From Proteobacteria bacterium UBA2363 (lineage in GTDB: Bacteria; Pseudomonadota; Gammaproteobacteria; Xanthomonadales; UBA2363), in NCBI GenBank assembly GCA_002344355.1, contig DDTN01000046.1, positions 124,001 through 188,000 of the forward strand: a stretch of DNA of 64,000 bases. Reading direction: 5' to 3'. The translations under genes and the position numbers were made by a program. Position 1 is the stretch's first letter, and the number at the start of each line of letters is the position of its first letter. Under the pieces are notes generated by a model. That model did not search any database. It saw only the letters and a list, made by a program, of their open reading frames with translations, and was not told the origin of the DNA. Shown here in pieces: positions 1 to 8,674 of this stretch.

Positions 1-2
1 GT

Positions 3-1112
3 GCGCTCGGCGGCATCGCCATCGCCGACGACGTCGCCTCCTGGCTGCGCGGCATCCCGCTGGTGGCCGGACAGGCGCAGGCGCTTGCCGTGGCGTTGAG
101 CGTCGGCGCGATCACCTTCGCCACCCTGATACTGGGCGAACTGGTCCCCAAGCGCCTGGCCCTGCTCAACCCCGAGGGCATCGCCTGCCTGGCGGCCCCG
201 GTGATGTCCTTCGTGGCCCGGGTCACCCGGCCGGCCGTACTGCTCCTGTCCCTGGCCACCCGCCTGGTGCTGCGCCTGCTGGGTGTGGCGGGGAGCGCGC
301 CACGCACGGTCACCGACGAGGAGATCCGCCTGCTGGTCGCCGAGGCCGCCGACCAGGGCGTGATCGAGCGGCGGGAACGCAGCATGGTCGACCGCGTGCT
401 CAGGCTCGGCGACCGCAGCCTCGACAGCCTGATGACCCCGCGCAGCCGGATCGTCTGGCTGGACGTCCAGGCCGATCCGGCGCAGACCCTCGCCACCATC
501 CGCGACAGCCGCCACACGCGCTTTCCCGTGCGTCGCGGCGACGACCAGCAGGTGCTCGGCGTGTTCGACCTGCGCTCGCTGGTCGATCGGCCGGACGGCT
601 GGCCGGCCGACCTGGCCGGACGCACCCGGCCGGTCCGCTACCTGCCCGAGAAGACCGACGCGCTCCGGGCACTGGCCGTGCTGCGCGAGGACGACCTCGG
701 CTTCGCCCTGGTGGTCGACGAGTACGGCGACATCCAGGGCCTGGTGACCTGCGACGACATCCTCTCGGCGCTGGTCGGCGCCGCCCCGGGCCGCCCGGAC
801 CCCCTCGCGCCGCCGGTGCCGCAGGTGGTGCGGCGCCACGACGGCAGCTGGCTGGTGGACGGCCGCCTGCCGGTCGACGACCTGCGCGACCTGCTCGACG
901 TGGCCAGCCTGCCCGGCGAGGAGGATCATGAATTCCACAGCATCGCCGGCATGCTGGTCGCCCGGGCCGGCCGGATTCCCGAGGTCGGCGAGGCCTTCCA
1001 GTGGCGGCGGTGGCGGTTCGAGGTCGTCGACATGGATGGCGCCCGCATCGACCGCGTCCTGATCGCGCCGGGCGACGAGCCGTCCGGAAACGGAGCGGGC
1101 GGCGATGGCTGA
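3..1112 (+). CDS. CNNM/CorC-family transporter-like protein, 5' end outside window
   Basis: The reading frame is open to the left edge, so the N-terminus is missing. What remains begins inside a DUF21-type membrane domain: hydrophobic residues, then the family hallmark ILGELVPK. Two CBS domains follow (with MTPRSRIVWLD near the first), and a C-terminal CorC/HlyC transporter-associated domain contains EYGDIQGLVT. Family members sit in the inner membrane and are linked to Mg2+/Co2+ efflux or tolerance; older annotations call them hemolysins. The frame stops at 1110-1112, 30 bp before the ExoD-like gene on the same strand. Substrate cannot be told from sequence. Confidence 0.88.
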   Translation, partial: ALGGIAIADDVASWLRGIPLVAGQAQALAVALSVGAITFATLILGELVPKRLALLNPEGIACLAAPVMSFVARVTRPAVLLLSLATRLVLRLLGVAGSAPRTVTDEEIRLLVAEAADQGVIERRERSMVDRVLRLGDRSLDSLMTPRSRIVWLDVQADPAQTLATIRDSRHTRFPVRRGDDQQVLGVFDLRSLVDRPDGWPADLAGRTRPVRYLPEKTDALRALAVLREDDLGFALVVDEYGDIQGLVTCDDILSALVGAAPGRPDPLAPPVPQVVRRHDGSWLVDGRLPVDDLRDLLDVASLPGEEDHEFHSIAGMLVARAGRIPEVGEAFQWRRWRFEVVDMDGARIDRVLIAPGDEPSGNGAGGDG

Positions 1113-1142
1113 CGTTCAGCGCCGGCACGGGCGGCACCCCTC

Positions 1143-1826
1143 ATGCTCGGTGCCGGAATGAACGCCAACGGCCGCCACAAGCGCACCACCGAGGTCATCC
1201 AGGATGCCCTCGACGGCATCGACGGCGGCACCGTGGAGATCGGCGCGCTGGTCGACCGCTTCGAGCGCCGCGGTTTCGGCGTGCTGGTGCTGCTGCTGAC
1301 GCTGCCGGCCTTCATTCCGGTGCCCGGGGTCGGTGCGCTGACCGGGCCGGTGATCGCCCTGCTCGGCCTGCAACTGATGGTCGGACGGACGCACCCCTGG
1401 TTGCCGGCGCGGGTGCGCCGCAAGTCGTTGCGCAAGGAGAGTTTCGCCCGCTTCATCGGCCGCATGGGCCGGGTCCTGCGGGTCCTGGAGCGGTTCTGCC
1501 GGCCGCGCGCGCTGTGGCTCTTCGACAACGCCGGCAACCGGGCCTCCGGCCTGATGCTGGTGTTCTACGGGGCGCTGCTGTCGTTGCCGATCCCGTTCAC
1601 CAACTACCTGTTCGCGCTGGTGCTGCTGGCGATCGCGATCGCCATGATCGAGCGCGACGGCGTGCTGCTGATCAGCTCCTGGTTCGTGGTCGGCCCCCTC
1701 ATCCTGGCCCTGGGCGTCGCCTGGCGCAACCTCAAGGCCGGCCACCTGCGGCGCCGCCGCCGCAACGGCCGCCACGCCGGCAATGGCAATGGCCACGGCA
1801 ACGGCGAAGGGCCGGCCGGAGGCTGA
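1143..1826 (+). CDS. ExoD-family membrane protein
   Basis: A 227-residue inner-membrane protein of the ExoD family, originally tied to exopolysaccharide synthesis in rhizobia; its biochemical role is unknown. A soluble N-terminal helix pair (VIQDALDGIDGGTVEIGALV, then DRFERRGFGVLVLLLTLPAF) leads into several hydrophobic segments with the typical PAFIPVPGVGALTGPVIALLG turn region. The end is a basic, Gly/Asn/His-rich tail. An ATG at 1158 is an alternative start and neither has a clear Shine-Dalgarno sequence. It follows the CorC-like gene by 30 bp and could be cotranscribed with it. Confidence 0.8.
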   Translation: MLGAGMNANGRHKRTTEVIQDALDGIDGGTVEIGALVDRFERRGFGVLVLLLTLPAFIPVPGVGALTGPVIALLGLQLMVGRTHPWLPARVRRKSLRKESFARFIGRMGRVLRVLERFCRPRALWLFDNAGNRASGLMLVFYGALLSLPIPFTNYLFALVLLAIAIAMIERDGVLLISSWFVVGPLILALGVAWRNLKAGHLRRRRRNGRHAGNGNGHGNGEGPAGG

Positions 1827-1850
1827 GCGCCGTTCGCCGCGCCAACCGGG

Positions 1851-2735
1851 TCAGTTACCGAAGTCGTCCAGGAACAGCGCGTCCACCCGCAGGCGCTCGA
1901 CCAGCATCGGCAGCAGCTCGGCAAGGACCTGCGCATGCTGGTCCGCCGCCGGGATGCTGGCGGCGCCACCGCAGGCGGACTCGCCCAGGGTGCAGGTGAA
2001 CCAGCCGTCGGAGAACTGGCAATGGCTGCCGCCGGCGATGTCGAACAGCAGGCGATGGGCGGGCGGCGTCGCGAGGGCGGCGAACATCGGCCCGGCGTGC
2101 TGGGCGGTCGGGGTCACGCAGTCGCGGGAACCGGTGACCAGCAGGGCCGGCGCACGGATCGAGGCCGCCGCGGCGATCGCCGACGGGTTGGTCTCCGCCG
2201 GCGCCAGCGCGAACAGCGCGCCGGCGCGTGGCGCCGATGCGACCGCCAGCAGCGCCGCGCCGCCGCCCATGGAGTGGCCGCCGATGGCATGCGGCGTACC
2301 GGCAACGGACGCGAACGCAGGATCGCGGACCAGCGCCCGGGGCAGGAAGGCGAGATCGCCCGCGAGGGCACCGTGGCTGGGCGACAGTCCGGTCTCGGTG
2401 GCGGGCAGTGCGACCACGAAGCCCTGTGCCGCCAGCGCCAGCGCCAGCCAGCGGTAGCGGGTCTCCGGGATGGTGAAGCCATGACCGAAGGCCACGATCG
2501 GGAAGGCGCAGCCAGCGACCGGCTGGCCGCCCGCCCCGGCGGCGATGCCCGGATGGAACAGCCGCGCCGGCACCTCGCGGTCGTTCCTGGAGACATCGAG
2601 GAAGACACGGCTGGTCTCGGCCACCGGCCAGGGACCTGCGCAGCCGTCGCCGGCCCGCGCCGACGGCACGACCAGCGCCGCGGCCAGCGCGAACGCGGCC
2701 AGGGCGCATGTCCGGTAAGCCTGGGCGATCCACAT
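1851..2735 (-). CDS. Exported alpha/beta hydrolase, chlorophyllase/dienelactone hydrolase-like
   Basis: A 294-residue protein with an N-terminal signal peptide (hydrophobic AFALAAALVVPSARA then cleavage). The alpha/beta-hydrolase core shows an oxyanion-side FGHGF motif and a nucleophile elbow GGHSMGGG. The acid lies in the strand around TGSRDCVTP and the catalytic His in GGSHCQF. This pattern matches the periplasmic chlorophyllase-like/PET-hydrolase-like group rather than cytosolic DLH. Four or more cysteines suggest disulfides, consistent with export. It is convergent with exoD and follows trmJ on the same strand by about 40 bp. The substrate (ester) is not predictable. Confidence 0.78.
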   Translation of the reverse strand: MWIAQAYRTCALAAFALAAALVVPSARAGDGCAGPWPVAETSRVFLDVSRNDREVPARLFHPGIAAGAGGQPVAGCAFPIVAFGHGFTIPETRYRWLALALAAQGFVVALPATETGLSPSHGALAGDLAFLPRALVRDPAFASVAGTPHAIGGHSMGGGAALLAVASAPRAGALFALAPAETNPSAIAAAASIRAPALLVTGSRDCVTPTAQHAGPMFAALATPPAHRLLFDIAGGSHCQFSDGWFTCTLGESACGGAASIPAADQHAQVLAELLPMLVERLRVDALFLDDFGN

Positions 2736-2776
2736 CGTCCGTACTCCCCTTGCAGGCCGATTCTGGCAGCCCGCCG

Positions 2777-3541
2777 TCAGCGCGGCGTCGACGCCGCCCC
2801 GGCCAGGCGCGCCATGCGCTCGGCATCGGCCAGGATGCCGTGCAGGATGGCGACCTCGCGATCGCTCGGCCGCGCCCGCAGGAACAGCCGGCGCAGGCGC
2901 CGGGTGACCGTGGTGCCGTCCTTGCCCTTGTGGAAGTCGATCGCGTGCAGGGCCTCGTCCAGGTGCCGGAACAGGCCCTCCATCTGGGCATCGGTGGCGG
3001 CCGCCTCGGCGGCCTCGCGGGGCGCCCCGGGATCCGGCGCTTCCTCGGCGGCCAGTGCCGCCAGGCGAATCTCGTAGGCCAGCACCTGCACCGCCTGCGC
3101 CAGGTTCAGCGAACCGTACGCCGGGTTGGCCGGAATCCGCACGCAGGCGTGGCAGCGCTGCAGCTCGTCGTTGGTCAGCCCGGTCCGCTCGGTGCCGAAC
3201 AGCAGCGCCACCTCGCCATGGCCGGCCGCCTGCAGCGCCATCGCGGCCGCCTCGCGCGGGCTGATCTCCGGCAGCGACACGCCGCGGCGGCGCGCGCTGG
3301 CGCCCAGCAGCAGGCTGCAGTCGGCGACCGCCTGGTCCAGGCTGGGCTCGACCGCCGCGGCGTCGAGGACGGCGCCGGCGCCGGCGGCCAGGGCGGTCGC
3401 CTCCTCGTGCGGGAACAGGCGCGGCGCCACCAGGTGCAGGCGGTCCAGGCCCATGGTCAGCATCGCCCGCGCGCTGGCGCCGATGTTGCCTGGCTGGCTG
3501 GTCGCCACCAGCACCACCCGGATCCGCTGCAGGCGGTTCAC
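2777..3541 (-). CDS. trmJ: tRNA (cytidine/uridine-2'-O-)-methyltransferase TrmJ
   Basis: A SPOUT-fold enzyme that 2'-O-methylates position 32 of tRNA with S-adenosylmethionine. The GTG at 3539-3541 gives 254 residues starting VNRLQRIRVVLV, which fits the family N-terminus; there is no ATG at a suitable place. Motif 1 is TSQPGNIGASARAM, motif 2 is LFGTERTGLTNDEL, and motif 3 (knot) is IPANPAYGSLNLAQAVQVLA. The C-terminal helical extension (residues about 165-254) is characteristic of TrmJ. It is divergent from suhB with 93 bp between the starts, an arrangement common in gammaproteobacteria. Confidence 0.93.
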   Translation of the reverse strand: MNRLQRIRVVLVATSQPGNIGASARAMLTMGLDRLHLVAPRLFPHEEATALAAGAGAVLDAAAVEPSLDQAVADCSLLLGASARRRGVSLPEISPREAAAMALQAAGHGEVALLFGTERTGLTNDELQRCHACVRIPANPAYGSLNLAQAVQVLAYEIRLAALAAEEAPDPGAPREAAEAAATDAQMEGLFRHLDEALHAIDFHKGKDGTTVTRRLRRLFLRARPSDREVAILHGILADAERMARLAGAASTPR

Positions 3542-3634
3542 GCCGGGACCGTGGCCGCCGGGCCGTTGTAGGGTAGACTGCCGGCCGCCGCGGCTGAGCC
3601 GCGCACCGACCGCCCGATCTTTGCCAGTCCCGTC

Positions 3635-4438
3635 ATGATCAAACCCGCCCTTTCCGTCGCGGTGAAGGCCGCGCGCGCCGCCGGCACCGTCATCCTCCGG
3701 CGCATGGCCCGGCTCGATGCGATCCCGGTCACCGAGAAGGACCGCTACGACTTCGCCAGCGAAGTCGACCGCCAGGCCGAGGGCGAGATCATAAAGGAAC
3801 TGCGCCGCGCCTTTCCGCGCCACGCCATCCTCGCCGAGGAGAGCGGCGCCCAGGGCAAGGGCGATACCGTCTGGGTGATCGACCCGCTCGACGGCACCCA
3901 CAACTACCTGCGCGGCATCCCGCACTTCAGCGTGTCGATCGCCCAGCTCGTGCGCGGGCAGGCCGAACTGGGCGTGGTGTTCGACCCGATCCGCAGCGAG
4001 CTGTTCACCGCCAGCCGCGGCGGCGGCGCCTTCCTCAACGACCGCCGGATCCGGGTCGCCGACCGCCGCTCCCTGGAAGGCGCGCTGGTCACCACCGGCC
4101 TGCCGTTCCGGCAGCGCGAGCACCTGGATCCGCAACTGGCGATGCTGCGCTCGATGCTGGTCGAGGCCGGCGCCGAGGACGTCCGTCGCACCGGCTCGGC
4201 GGCGCTCGACCTCGCCTACGTCGCCGCCGGCCGCTGCGACGGCTATTTCGAGCCGGGGCTCAAGCCCTGGGACCTGGCGGCCGGCCAGCTCCTGGTGCGC
4301 GAGGCCGGCGGCCACTGCACCGACTTCACCGGCGGCGACGGCTTCATGCACAACGGCCATGTCGTCGCCGGCAACATCAAGGTCGTCGACGCCATGCTGG
4401 CCTGCATCAGGCCGCACCTGACCACCGCGCTGCGCTGA
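3635..4438 (+). CDS. suhB: Inositol-1-monophosphatase SuhB
   Basis: 267-residue Mg2+-dependent inositol monophosphatase; in E. coli SuhB also joins the rRNA antitermination complex. Metal-binding motifs are complete: AEESGAQG (first Glu ligand), IDPLDGTHNY (Asp/Asp), and the C-terminal WDLAAGQLLVREAGG. Length is normal for the family. Upstream, TAGACT at 3574-3579 resembles a -10 hexamer, but no good -35 is visible. It is divergent from trmJ, and a small membrane protein gene starts 24 bp downstream. Confidence 0.95.
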   Translation: MIKPALSVAVKAARAAGTVILRRMARLDAIPVTEKDRYDFASEVDRQAEGEIIKELRRAFPRHAILAEESGAQGKGDTVWVIDPLDGTHNYLRGIPHFSVSIAQLVRGQAELGVVFDPIRSELFTASRGGGAFLNDRRIRVADRRSLEGALVTTGLPFRQREHLDPQLAMLRSMLVEAGAEDVRRTGSAALDLAYVAAGRCDGYFEPGLKPWDLAAGQLLVREAGGHCTDFTGGDGFMHNGHVVAGNIKVVDAMLACIRPHLTTALR

Positions 4439-4462
4439 CGCGGACGGCGCGCTCCGCACCCT

Positions 4463-4912
4463 ATGACCGGCAACGGCGCCAGCCTGTTGATCGCCGCCGC
4501 GGCACTGAACGCGGTGGCGGCGCTCCTGCACGTCGGCGTCGTGCTTGGCGGGCCCGACTGGTACCGCTGGTTCGGCGCCGGCGAAGGGATGGCGCGCCTG
4601 GCCGCGCAGGGCAGCGCCTACCCGGCGCTCGTCACGCTCGGCATCGCCCTGGTCCTGGCGACCTGGGCGGCCTATGCGCTGGCGGGCGCCGGCATGCTGG
4701 CCAGGCTGCCGCTGCTGCAGACCGTCCTGGTCGCGGTCACGGCCATCTACCTGATCCGCGGCGTCGCCGGATTCGCACTGGCGGTGCTCGCGCCGGGCGG
4801 CAACAGCCCCGCCTTCTGGGTCTGGAGCTCGACGATCTGCCTGGCCATCGGCGTCGTGCATGCGGCCGGCGTCTGGCTCGCCTGGCCCCTGCCCGCCGCG
4901 CCTCGACCCTGA
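4463..4912 (+). CDS. Small four-helix membrane protein, unknown function
   Basis: 149 residues with about four hydrophobic segments (near residues 5-30, 48-75, 78-105 and 118-142). A soluble patch with PDWYRWFGAGEGMARLA sits between the first and second. I do not assign a family with confidence. It starts 24 bp after suhB and is probably cotranscribed with it. The start ATG is the first in frame and begins the hydrophobic helix immediately, as expected for an inner-membrane protein. Confidence 0.7.
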   Translation: MTGNGASLLIAAAALNAVAALLHVGVVLGGPDWYRWFGAGEGMARLAAQGSAYPALVTLGIALVLATWAAYALAGAGMLARLPLLQTVLVAVTAIYLIRGVAGFALAVLAPGGNSPAFWVWSSTICLAIGVVHAAGVWLAWPLPAAPRP

Positions 4913-5023
4913 CCGGAACACGTACCCGGCACGGCGGTCGCGGGCGGGGCAGGTCGCGGGACCCTCGGGGCGCCGACCCCGCAGCGTCGAAGGGCGGCGC
5001 AGCCGCCGCCGGTCGGCCCGGTT

Positions 5024-6193
5024 TCAGCCCGACGCGACCTCGACCACGGCACGCCGCAGGGCCGGCAGCCGCCGCAGCAGGCCGTGGCCGAACGCGCGGA
5101 GGCCGGCGGCGCCGGGCAGATCCCAGGCGTACAGGCCAAGGATCGCCCCGAAGCCGTGCGCGGCCAGGGCATTGGCACCCTGGCGGGCACGCGCATAGCG
5201 GGCCAACACCGCGGCGTTTCCGGGATCCAGGCCGCGGCTGACTGCGGCGGCCAGCAGCGGGACCAGGACCGCGACGTCGGCCAGGCCCAGGTTGAGTCCC
5301 TGCCCGGCCAGCGGATGCACGGTATGGGCGGCGTCGGCGAGCAGCACCATGCGGCCCTCGACGTAGCGCTGCGCCAGCTGCCGGCGCAGCGGGAAGCAGA
5401 CCCTCGGCCCGGACGGCGTCAGGCGGCCGAGGATGCCGCCGGAGGCCTCGGTCAGGGCCTGGCCGAAATCGCCGTCGGCCAGCGCCGCCAGGCGGTCGGC
5501 GGCGCTGGCCGGCAGGGTCCAGACGATCGAGACCGCATCGTCGGCCAGGGGCAGCAGGGCCAGCGGCCCGGTGGCCAGGAAACGCTGGCGGGCGACGCCG
5601 CCGTGCCCGACCGTGGCGGCGACGTTGGCGACCAGCCCCGCCTGCCCGTAGTCGTGGCGGTCGACGGCGATTCCGGCCTGCTCGCGCAGGGGCGAGGCGG
5701 CGCCATCGGCGGCCACCAGCACGGCGCCCCGGCGGCGGCGGCCGTCGGCCAGCTCGACTTCGATGCCGGTCCCGTCCTGCCGGCAGCCGACCACGGTGGC
5801 CTGCTGCAACCGCTCGATTCCAGCGTGTCCGGCCAGGCGGCCGGCCAGGCCGTGCTGCAGCACGGCATGCTCGACGATCGTGCCCAGGGCCGGGGCCCCG
5901 CTGGCGGCAGCGTCCAGTACGAAACCGTCGGCAGGATCGCGCTCCCACACCTGCATGCGCCGGAACGCCTGCACCCGCTCCGCCTGCGGCGGTGGCCAGG
6001 CGCCCAGGCGCCCGAGCAGGGTCAGCGAGGCCGGCGTCAGTGCGAACACCCGCAGGTCGGCCCCGCCCGCGGCCCCGGGCGCGGCCGGCGCCGGATCCAG
6101 CAGGGTGCAGGGCAGGCCGCTTTCGGCGAGCGCCAGCGCCAGCGCCTGTCCGGCCGGCCCGGCCCCGGCGACCAGGATCCGTGGCGCGCTCAT
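5024..6193 (-). CDS. FAD-dependent ubiquinone-pathway hydroxylase (UbiH/UbiF/UbiI/UbiM family)
   Basis: A 389-residue class A flavoprotein monooxygenase that hydroxylates the ubiquinone ring precursor. Motifs in order: N-terminal dinucleotide fold ILVAGAGPAGQALALALA, DG motif VLVAADGAASPLREQAG, and the FAD/ribityl GD-type motif VLLADAAHTVHPLAGQGLN. The start ATG (6191-6193) overlaps the stop of the upstream ubiH-like gene by four bases (ATGA), indicating translational coupling. Which ring carbon it attacks cannot be read from sequence. Two paralogues side by side suggest division of labour (C5/C6 or C1). Confidence 0.87.
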   Translation of the reverse strand: MSAPRILVAGAGPAGQALALALAESGLPCTLLDPAPAAPGAAGGADLRVFALTPASLTLLGRLGAWPPPQAERVQAFRRMQVWERDPADGFVLDAAASGAPALGTIVEHAVLQHGLAGRLAGHAGIERLQQATVVGCRQDGTGIEVELADGRRRRGAVLVAADGAASPLREQAGIAVDRHDYGQAGLVANVAATVGHGGVARQRFLATGPLALLPLADDAVSIVWTLPASAADRLAALADGDFGQALTEASGGILGRLTPSGPRVCFPLRRQLAQRYVEGRMVLLADAAHTVHPLAGQGLNLGLADVAVLVPLLAAAVSRGLDPGNAAVLARYARARQGANALAAHGFGAILGLYAWDLPGAAGLRAFGHGLLRRLPALRRAVVEVASG

Positions 6194-7407
6194 GGCGACG
6201 TCGACAGGGCCAGCGCCGGGGCGTCGTCGGCGAAGCCCATGGCCGCCAGGGCCAGGGCGTCGCGCAGCGGCGGCAGCAGGTTGAACAACGCCATCGTCAT
6301 GCCGGCGGCCAGCGCGCTGCCCGGCACCGCCAGCTTCGGCCAGCGCGCCAGGGCATGGCTGAGGCCGGCGATGCGCGCGCGGTCGGGCTCGCGGCGGGCG
6401 GCGTGGACGGCCAGGGCGTCGGCCGGCCGGGCCGCGCCAGCCAGGCACTCGGCCAGCACCAGGGCGTCGCGCAGGCCGAGGTTGAAGCCCTGGGCGGCGA
6501 TCGGGTGCAGGCTCTGGGCGGCATTGCCGACCAGGACCACGCGTCCGTCGTGCAGGCGCCGGGCATACCGGCGCAGCAGCGGCCAGGCCGCGGCCTGGCC
6601 CGGATCGTGCAGGCGCCCCAGGCGCTGTCCGAACTGCTGTTGCAGGGCATCGACCAGGGCCGTGCCGCCGTTCGCCATGATCGCGGCCGCCTGCGCCGAG
6701 GGCAGGGTCCAGACCATCCCGGCGCGGCGGCCCGGCAACGGCAGGGCGGCCACCGCGCCGTCCGCGGTGAAACGCTCGTAGGCGACGCCGCCGTGCGACC
6801 GTCCCAGGCCCATGCTGACGACGATGGCCTGCTGGCCGTAGTCCTCGACATCGACAGGCACCGGCAGGGCCGAGCGGACCGGCGAGTCGGCGCCGTCGGC
6901 CGCGACCAGCACGCAGGCCTCGAGCATCCGGCGGCCGGCGTCGGTGTCGAGCTCCACCCGCACGCCCTCGGCATCCTGCTCGAAACATCGCAGGCGTGCC
7001 GGCCGCAGCCGCTCGACCAGCGGGCAGGCGGCCAGCGCCGCCTCCAGGGCCTGGCCCAGCACGCTGGCCGGCACCACCGCGCCAAAATCGTCGCGGCCCT
7101 GTTCGCGGGCACGCAGCAGCACGCGGCCGAAGGCACCGGCGCGGCTGGCATGGACCGCGGCGATCGGCTGCGCACGATCCGCCAGGCGCGGCCACACCTT
7201 CAGCGCCGCCAGCGCATTGACGCTGCCGGCCGACAGCGCCAGGTAACGCTCGCGCATCGGATCGGCCAGTGCCGCGGTCCCGGGGCGCGCCTCGACCAGG
7301 GTCGACGGCCGACCGGTCGCCGCCAGGGCGAGCGCCAGGCTGCTGCCGACCAGACCGCCGCCCACCACCACCAGTTCGCGCCGTCCCGGATCCATGTCGG
7401 CCATCAT
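6190..7407 (-). CDS. ubiH: 2-octaprenyl-6-methoxyphenyl hydroxylase-type monooxygenase UbiH
   Basis: A 405-residue FAD-dependent monooxygenase of ubiquinone synthesis. It has the dinucleotide-binding motif LVVVGGGLVGSSLALALA, a middle DG motif VLVAADGADSPVR, and the C-terminal flavin motif VLVGNAAQSLHPIAAQGFN. Gly-Asn replaces the usual Gly-Asp there, as is common in UbiH proteins. The start could be any of three closely spaced ATGs (7407, 7404, 7395); the first is given. Its last four bases overlap the next hydroxylase gene. It is divergent from the cobC-like gene with about 75 bp between starts. UbiH identity rather than another paralogue is a judgement. Confidence 0.83.
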   Translation of the reverse strand: MMADMDPGRRELVVVGGGLVGSSLALALAATGRPSTLVEARPGTAALADPMRERYLALSAGSVNALAALKVWPRLADRAQPIAAVHASRAGAFGRVLLRAREQGRDDFGAVVPASVLGQALEAALAACPLVERLRPARLRCFEQDAEGVRVELDTDAGRRMLEACVLVAADGADSPVRSALPVPVDVEDYGQQAIVVSMGLGRSHGGVAYERFTADGAVAALPLPGRRAGMVWTLPSAQAAAIMANGGTALVDALQQQFGQRLGRLHDPGQAAAWPLLRRYARRLHDGRVVLVGNAAQSLHPIAAQGFNLGLRDALVLAECLAGAARPADALAVHAARREPDRARIAGLSHALARWPKLAVPGSALAAGMTMALFNLLPPLRDALALAAMGFADDAPALALSTSP

Positions 7408-7482
7408 AGCCGCGGCTGCCGCAGCTTCCGTCGGCCGGGCCGGGCCGGCATGATGGTCTTCCGCCAACTCAGGCAGCGCGCG

Positions 7483-8106
7483 ATGAGGCTGGTCCTGCTC
7501 TACCACGGCGAGGCCGAGGGTGCCGCCGGGCGCTGCATCGGCCGCACCGACCTGCCGCTGTCGGCGCATGCCCGACGCCAGGCCGGGCAACTGGCCGACG
7601 CCTGGCCCTACCCGCCGGCCAGCCTGCTGGTCGCCTCACGCCTGCAGCGCAGCCGCGCGATGATCGAACCGTTCGCGCGCCGCTTCGGGCGCCTGCCGCG
7701 CGTGGAGCCGCGCCTGGACGAGATGGATTTCGGCAGCTGGGAGGGCGAGCTGTGGTCGCGCCTGCACGAGAGCCGCCCGGCCGATGTCCACGCCTGGCTG
7801 GCGGACTGGGTCGGGCACGCGCCCGCCGGCGGCGAGTGCTTCGCCGAGGTCGCCGAGCGCGCCGGCCGCTGGCTGGCCGAGACCGAAGCGGACCAGGGCG
7901 GCGACGGCCTGGTCCTGGTGGCCGGCCACGCCGGGCCGATCCGGGCCCTTGTGTGCCTGGCCCTTGGCCTGCCCCTGCAGCATGCGCTGCGGCTGGCGCT
8001 CGGACATGGCCGGGCCAGCGCGCTGCGGCAGCGCCACGGCCGCTATGAGCTATCCTATTGCAACGCCTCGCGCTTCGAGGCGAGCCTGTCTGGAGAGGAT
8101 CCCTGA
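7483..8106 (+). CDS. CobC-like histidine phosphatase with altered RHG motif
   Basis: A 207-residue member of the phosphoglycerate-mutase-like histidine phosphatase family, closest in layout to alpha-ribazole phosphatase (CobC), which dephosphorylates alpha-ribazole phosphate in the nucleotide-loop branch of cobalamin synthesis. The N-terminus reads LVLLYHGEAEG where active enzymes have an RHG triad, so the catalytic Arg is Tyr while His8 remains. Other catalytic parts persist: GRTDLPLS, SRLQRSRAM, LDEMDFGSWEG and AGHAGPIRAL. The ATG at 7483 was chosen because it puts the motif at the usual distance. It overlaps the next gene by one base (TGATG) and is followed by a corrinoid adenosyltransferase, supporting a B12 role. 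Activity is uncertain. Confidence 0.8.
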   Translation: MRLVLLYHGEAEGAAGRCIGRTDLPLSAHARRQAGQLADAWPYPPASLLVASRLQRSRAMIEPFARRFGRLPRVEPRLDEMDFGSWEGELWSRLHESRPADVHAWLADWVGHAPAGGECFAEVAERAGRWLAETEADQGGDGLVLVAGHAGPIRALVCLALGLPLQHALRLALGHGRASALRQRHGRYELSYCNASRFEASLSGEDP

Positions 8107-8669
8107 TGTCGAAAGCCGCCGAGCTCCTGCTCAGCCCGCGTGGCCGCACCCTGGTCGCGATGATCGCGCTGGTGGCGCTGGCCCGCCTGCTGCCGCACCC
8201 GCCCAACTTCGCGCCCGCGGAGTCGATGGCGCTGTTCGCGGGAGCCCTGTTCGTCGACCGCCGCCTGGCCCTGCTGGTGCCGCTGGCGGCGATGGCGCTG
8301 TCCGACATCGGCCTGGCCGTGCTGTTCGGCGCCGGCTACGGCTTCCACGCGCTGCTGCCGGTGGTCTATGCCTGCATCGCCGGCACCGTGCTGCTGGGCT
8401 TCCTGCTGCGCGGCCGGATCGGTGTGGCCAGCGTGGCTGCGGCCAGCATCGCCAGCGCGGTCGGCTTCTTCCTGGTCACCAATTTCGCGGTCTGGTGGGG
8501 TTCGTCGTTCTATCCGCAGGACGGCGCCGGCCTGCTCGCCTGCTACGTCGCCGCCCTGCCGTTCCTGAAGAACGCGATCGCCGGCGCCCTGTTCTACTCG
8601 CTGCTGCTGTTCGGCGGCTGGGCGATGCTGACCCGGCGCTGGCCGGCGCTCGCCGGCGCCGGCCGCTGA
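8106..8669 (+). CDS. Integral membrane protein, DUF6580-like, candidate corrinoid-pathway transporter
   Basis: 187 residues with about five or six membrane segments. The sequence PHPPNFAPAESMALFAGALF followed by a basic turn and ALLVPLAAMALSDI is typical of the DUF6580 family, whose topology recalls ECF-transporter S components. The start ATG overlaps the stop of the cobC-like gene and the stop lies five bases before a PduO-type adenosyltransferase, so the three form one operon. From context I infer a role in uptake of a cobalamin precursor or related compound. No binding motif proves this. Confidence 0.7.
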   Translation: MSKAAELLLSPRGRTLVAMIALVALARLLPHPPNFAPAESMALFAGALFVDRRLALLVPLAAMALSDIGLAVLFGAGYGFHALLPVVYACIAGTVLLGFLLRGRIGVASVAAASIASAVGFFLVTNFAVWWGSSFYPQDGAGLLACYVAALPFLKNAIAGALFYSLLLFGGWAMLTRRWPALAGAGR

Positions 8670-8674
8670 GCACG

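Noticed and set aside
7407..7483. Cobalamin riboswitch before the corrinoid operon
   Set aside because: Only about 75 bp separate the divergent starts and no B12-box-like segment is visible.
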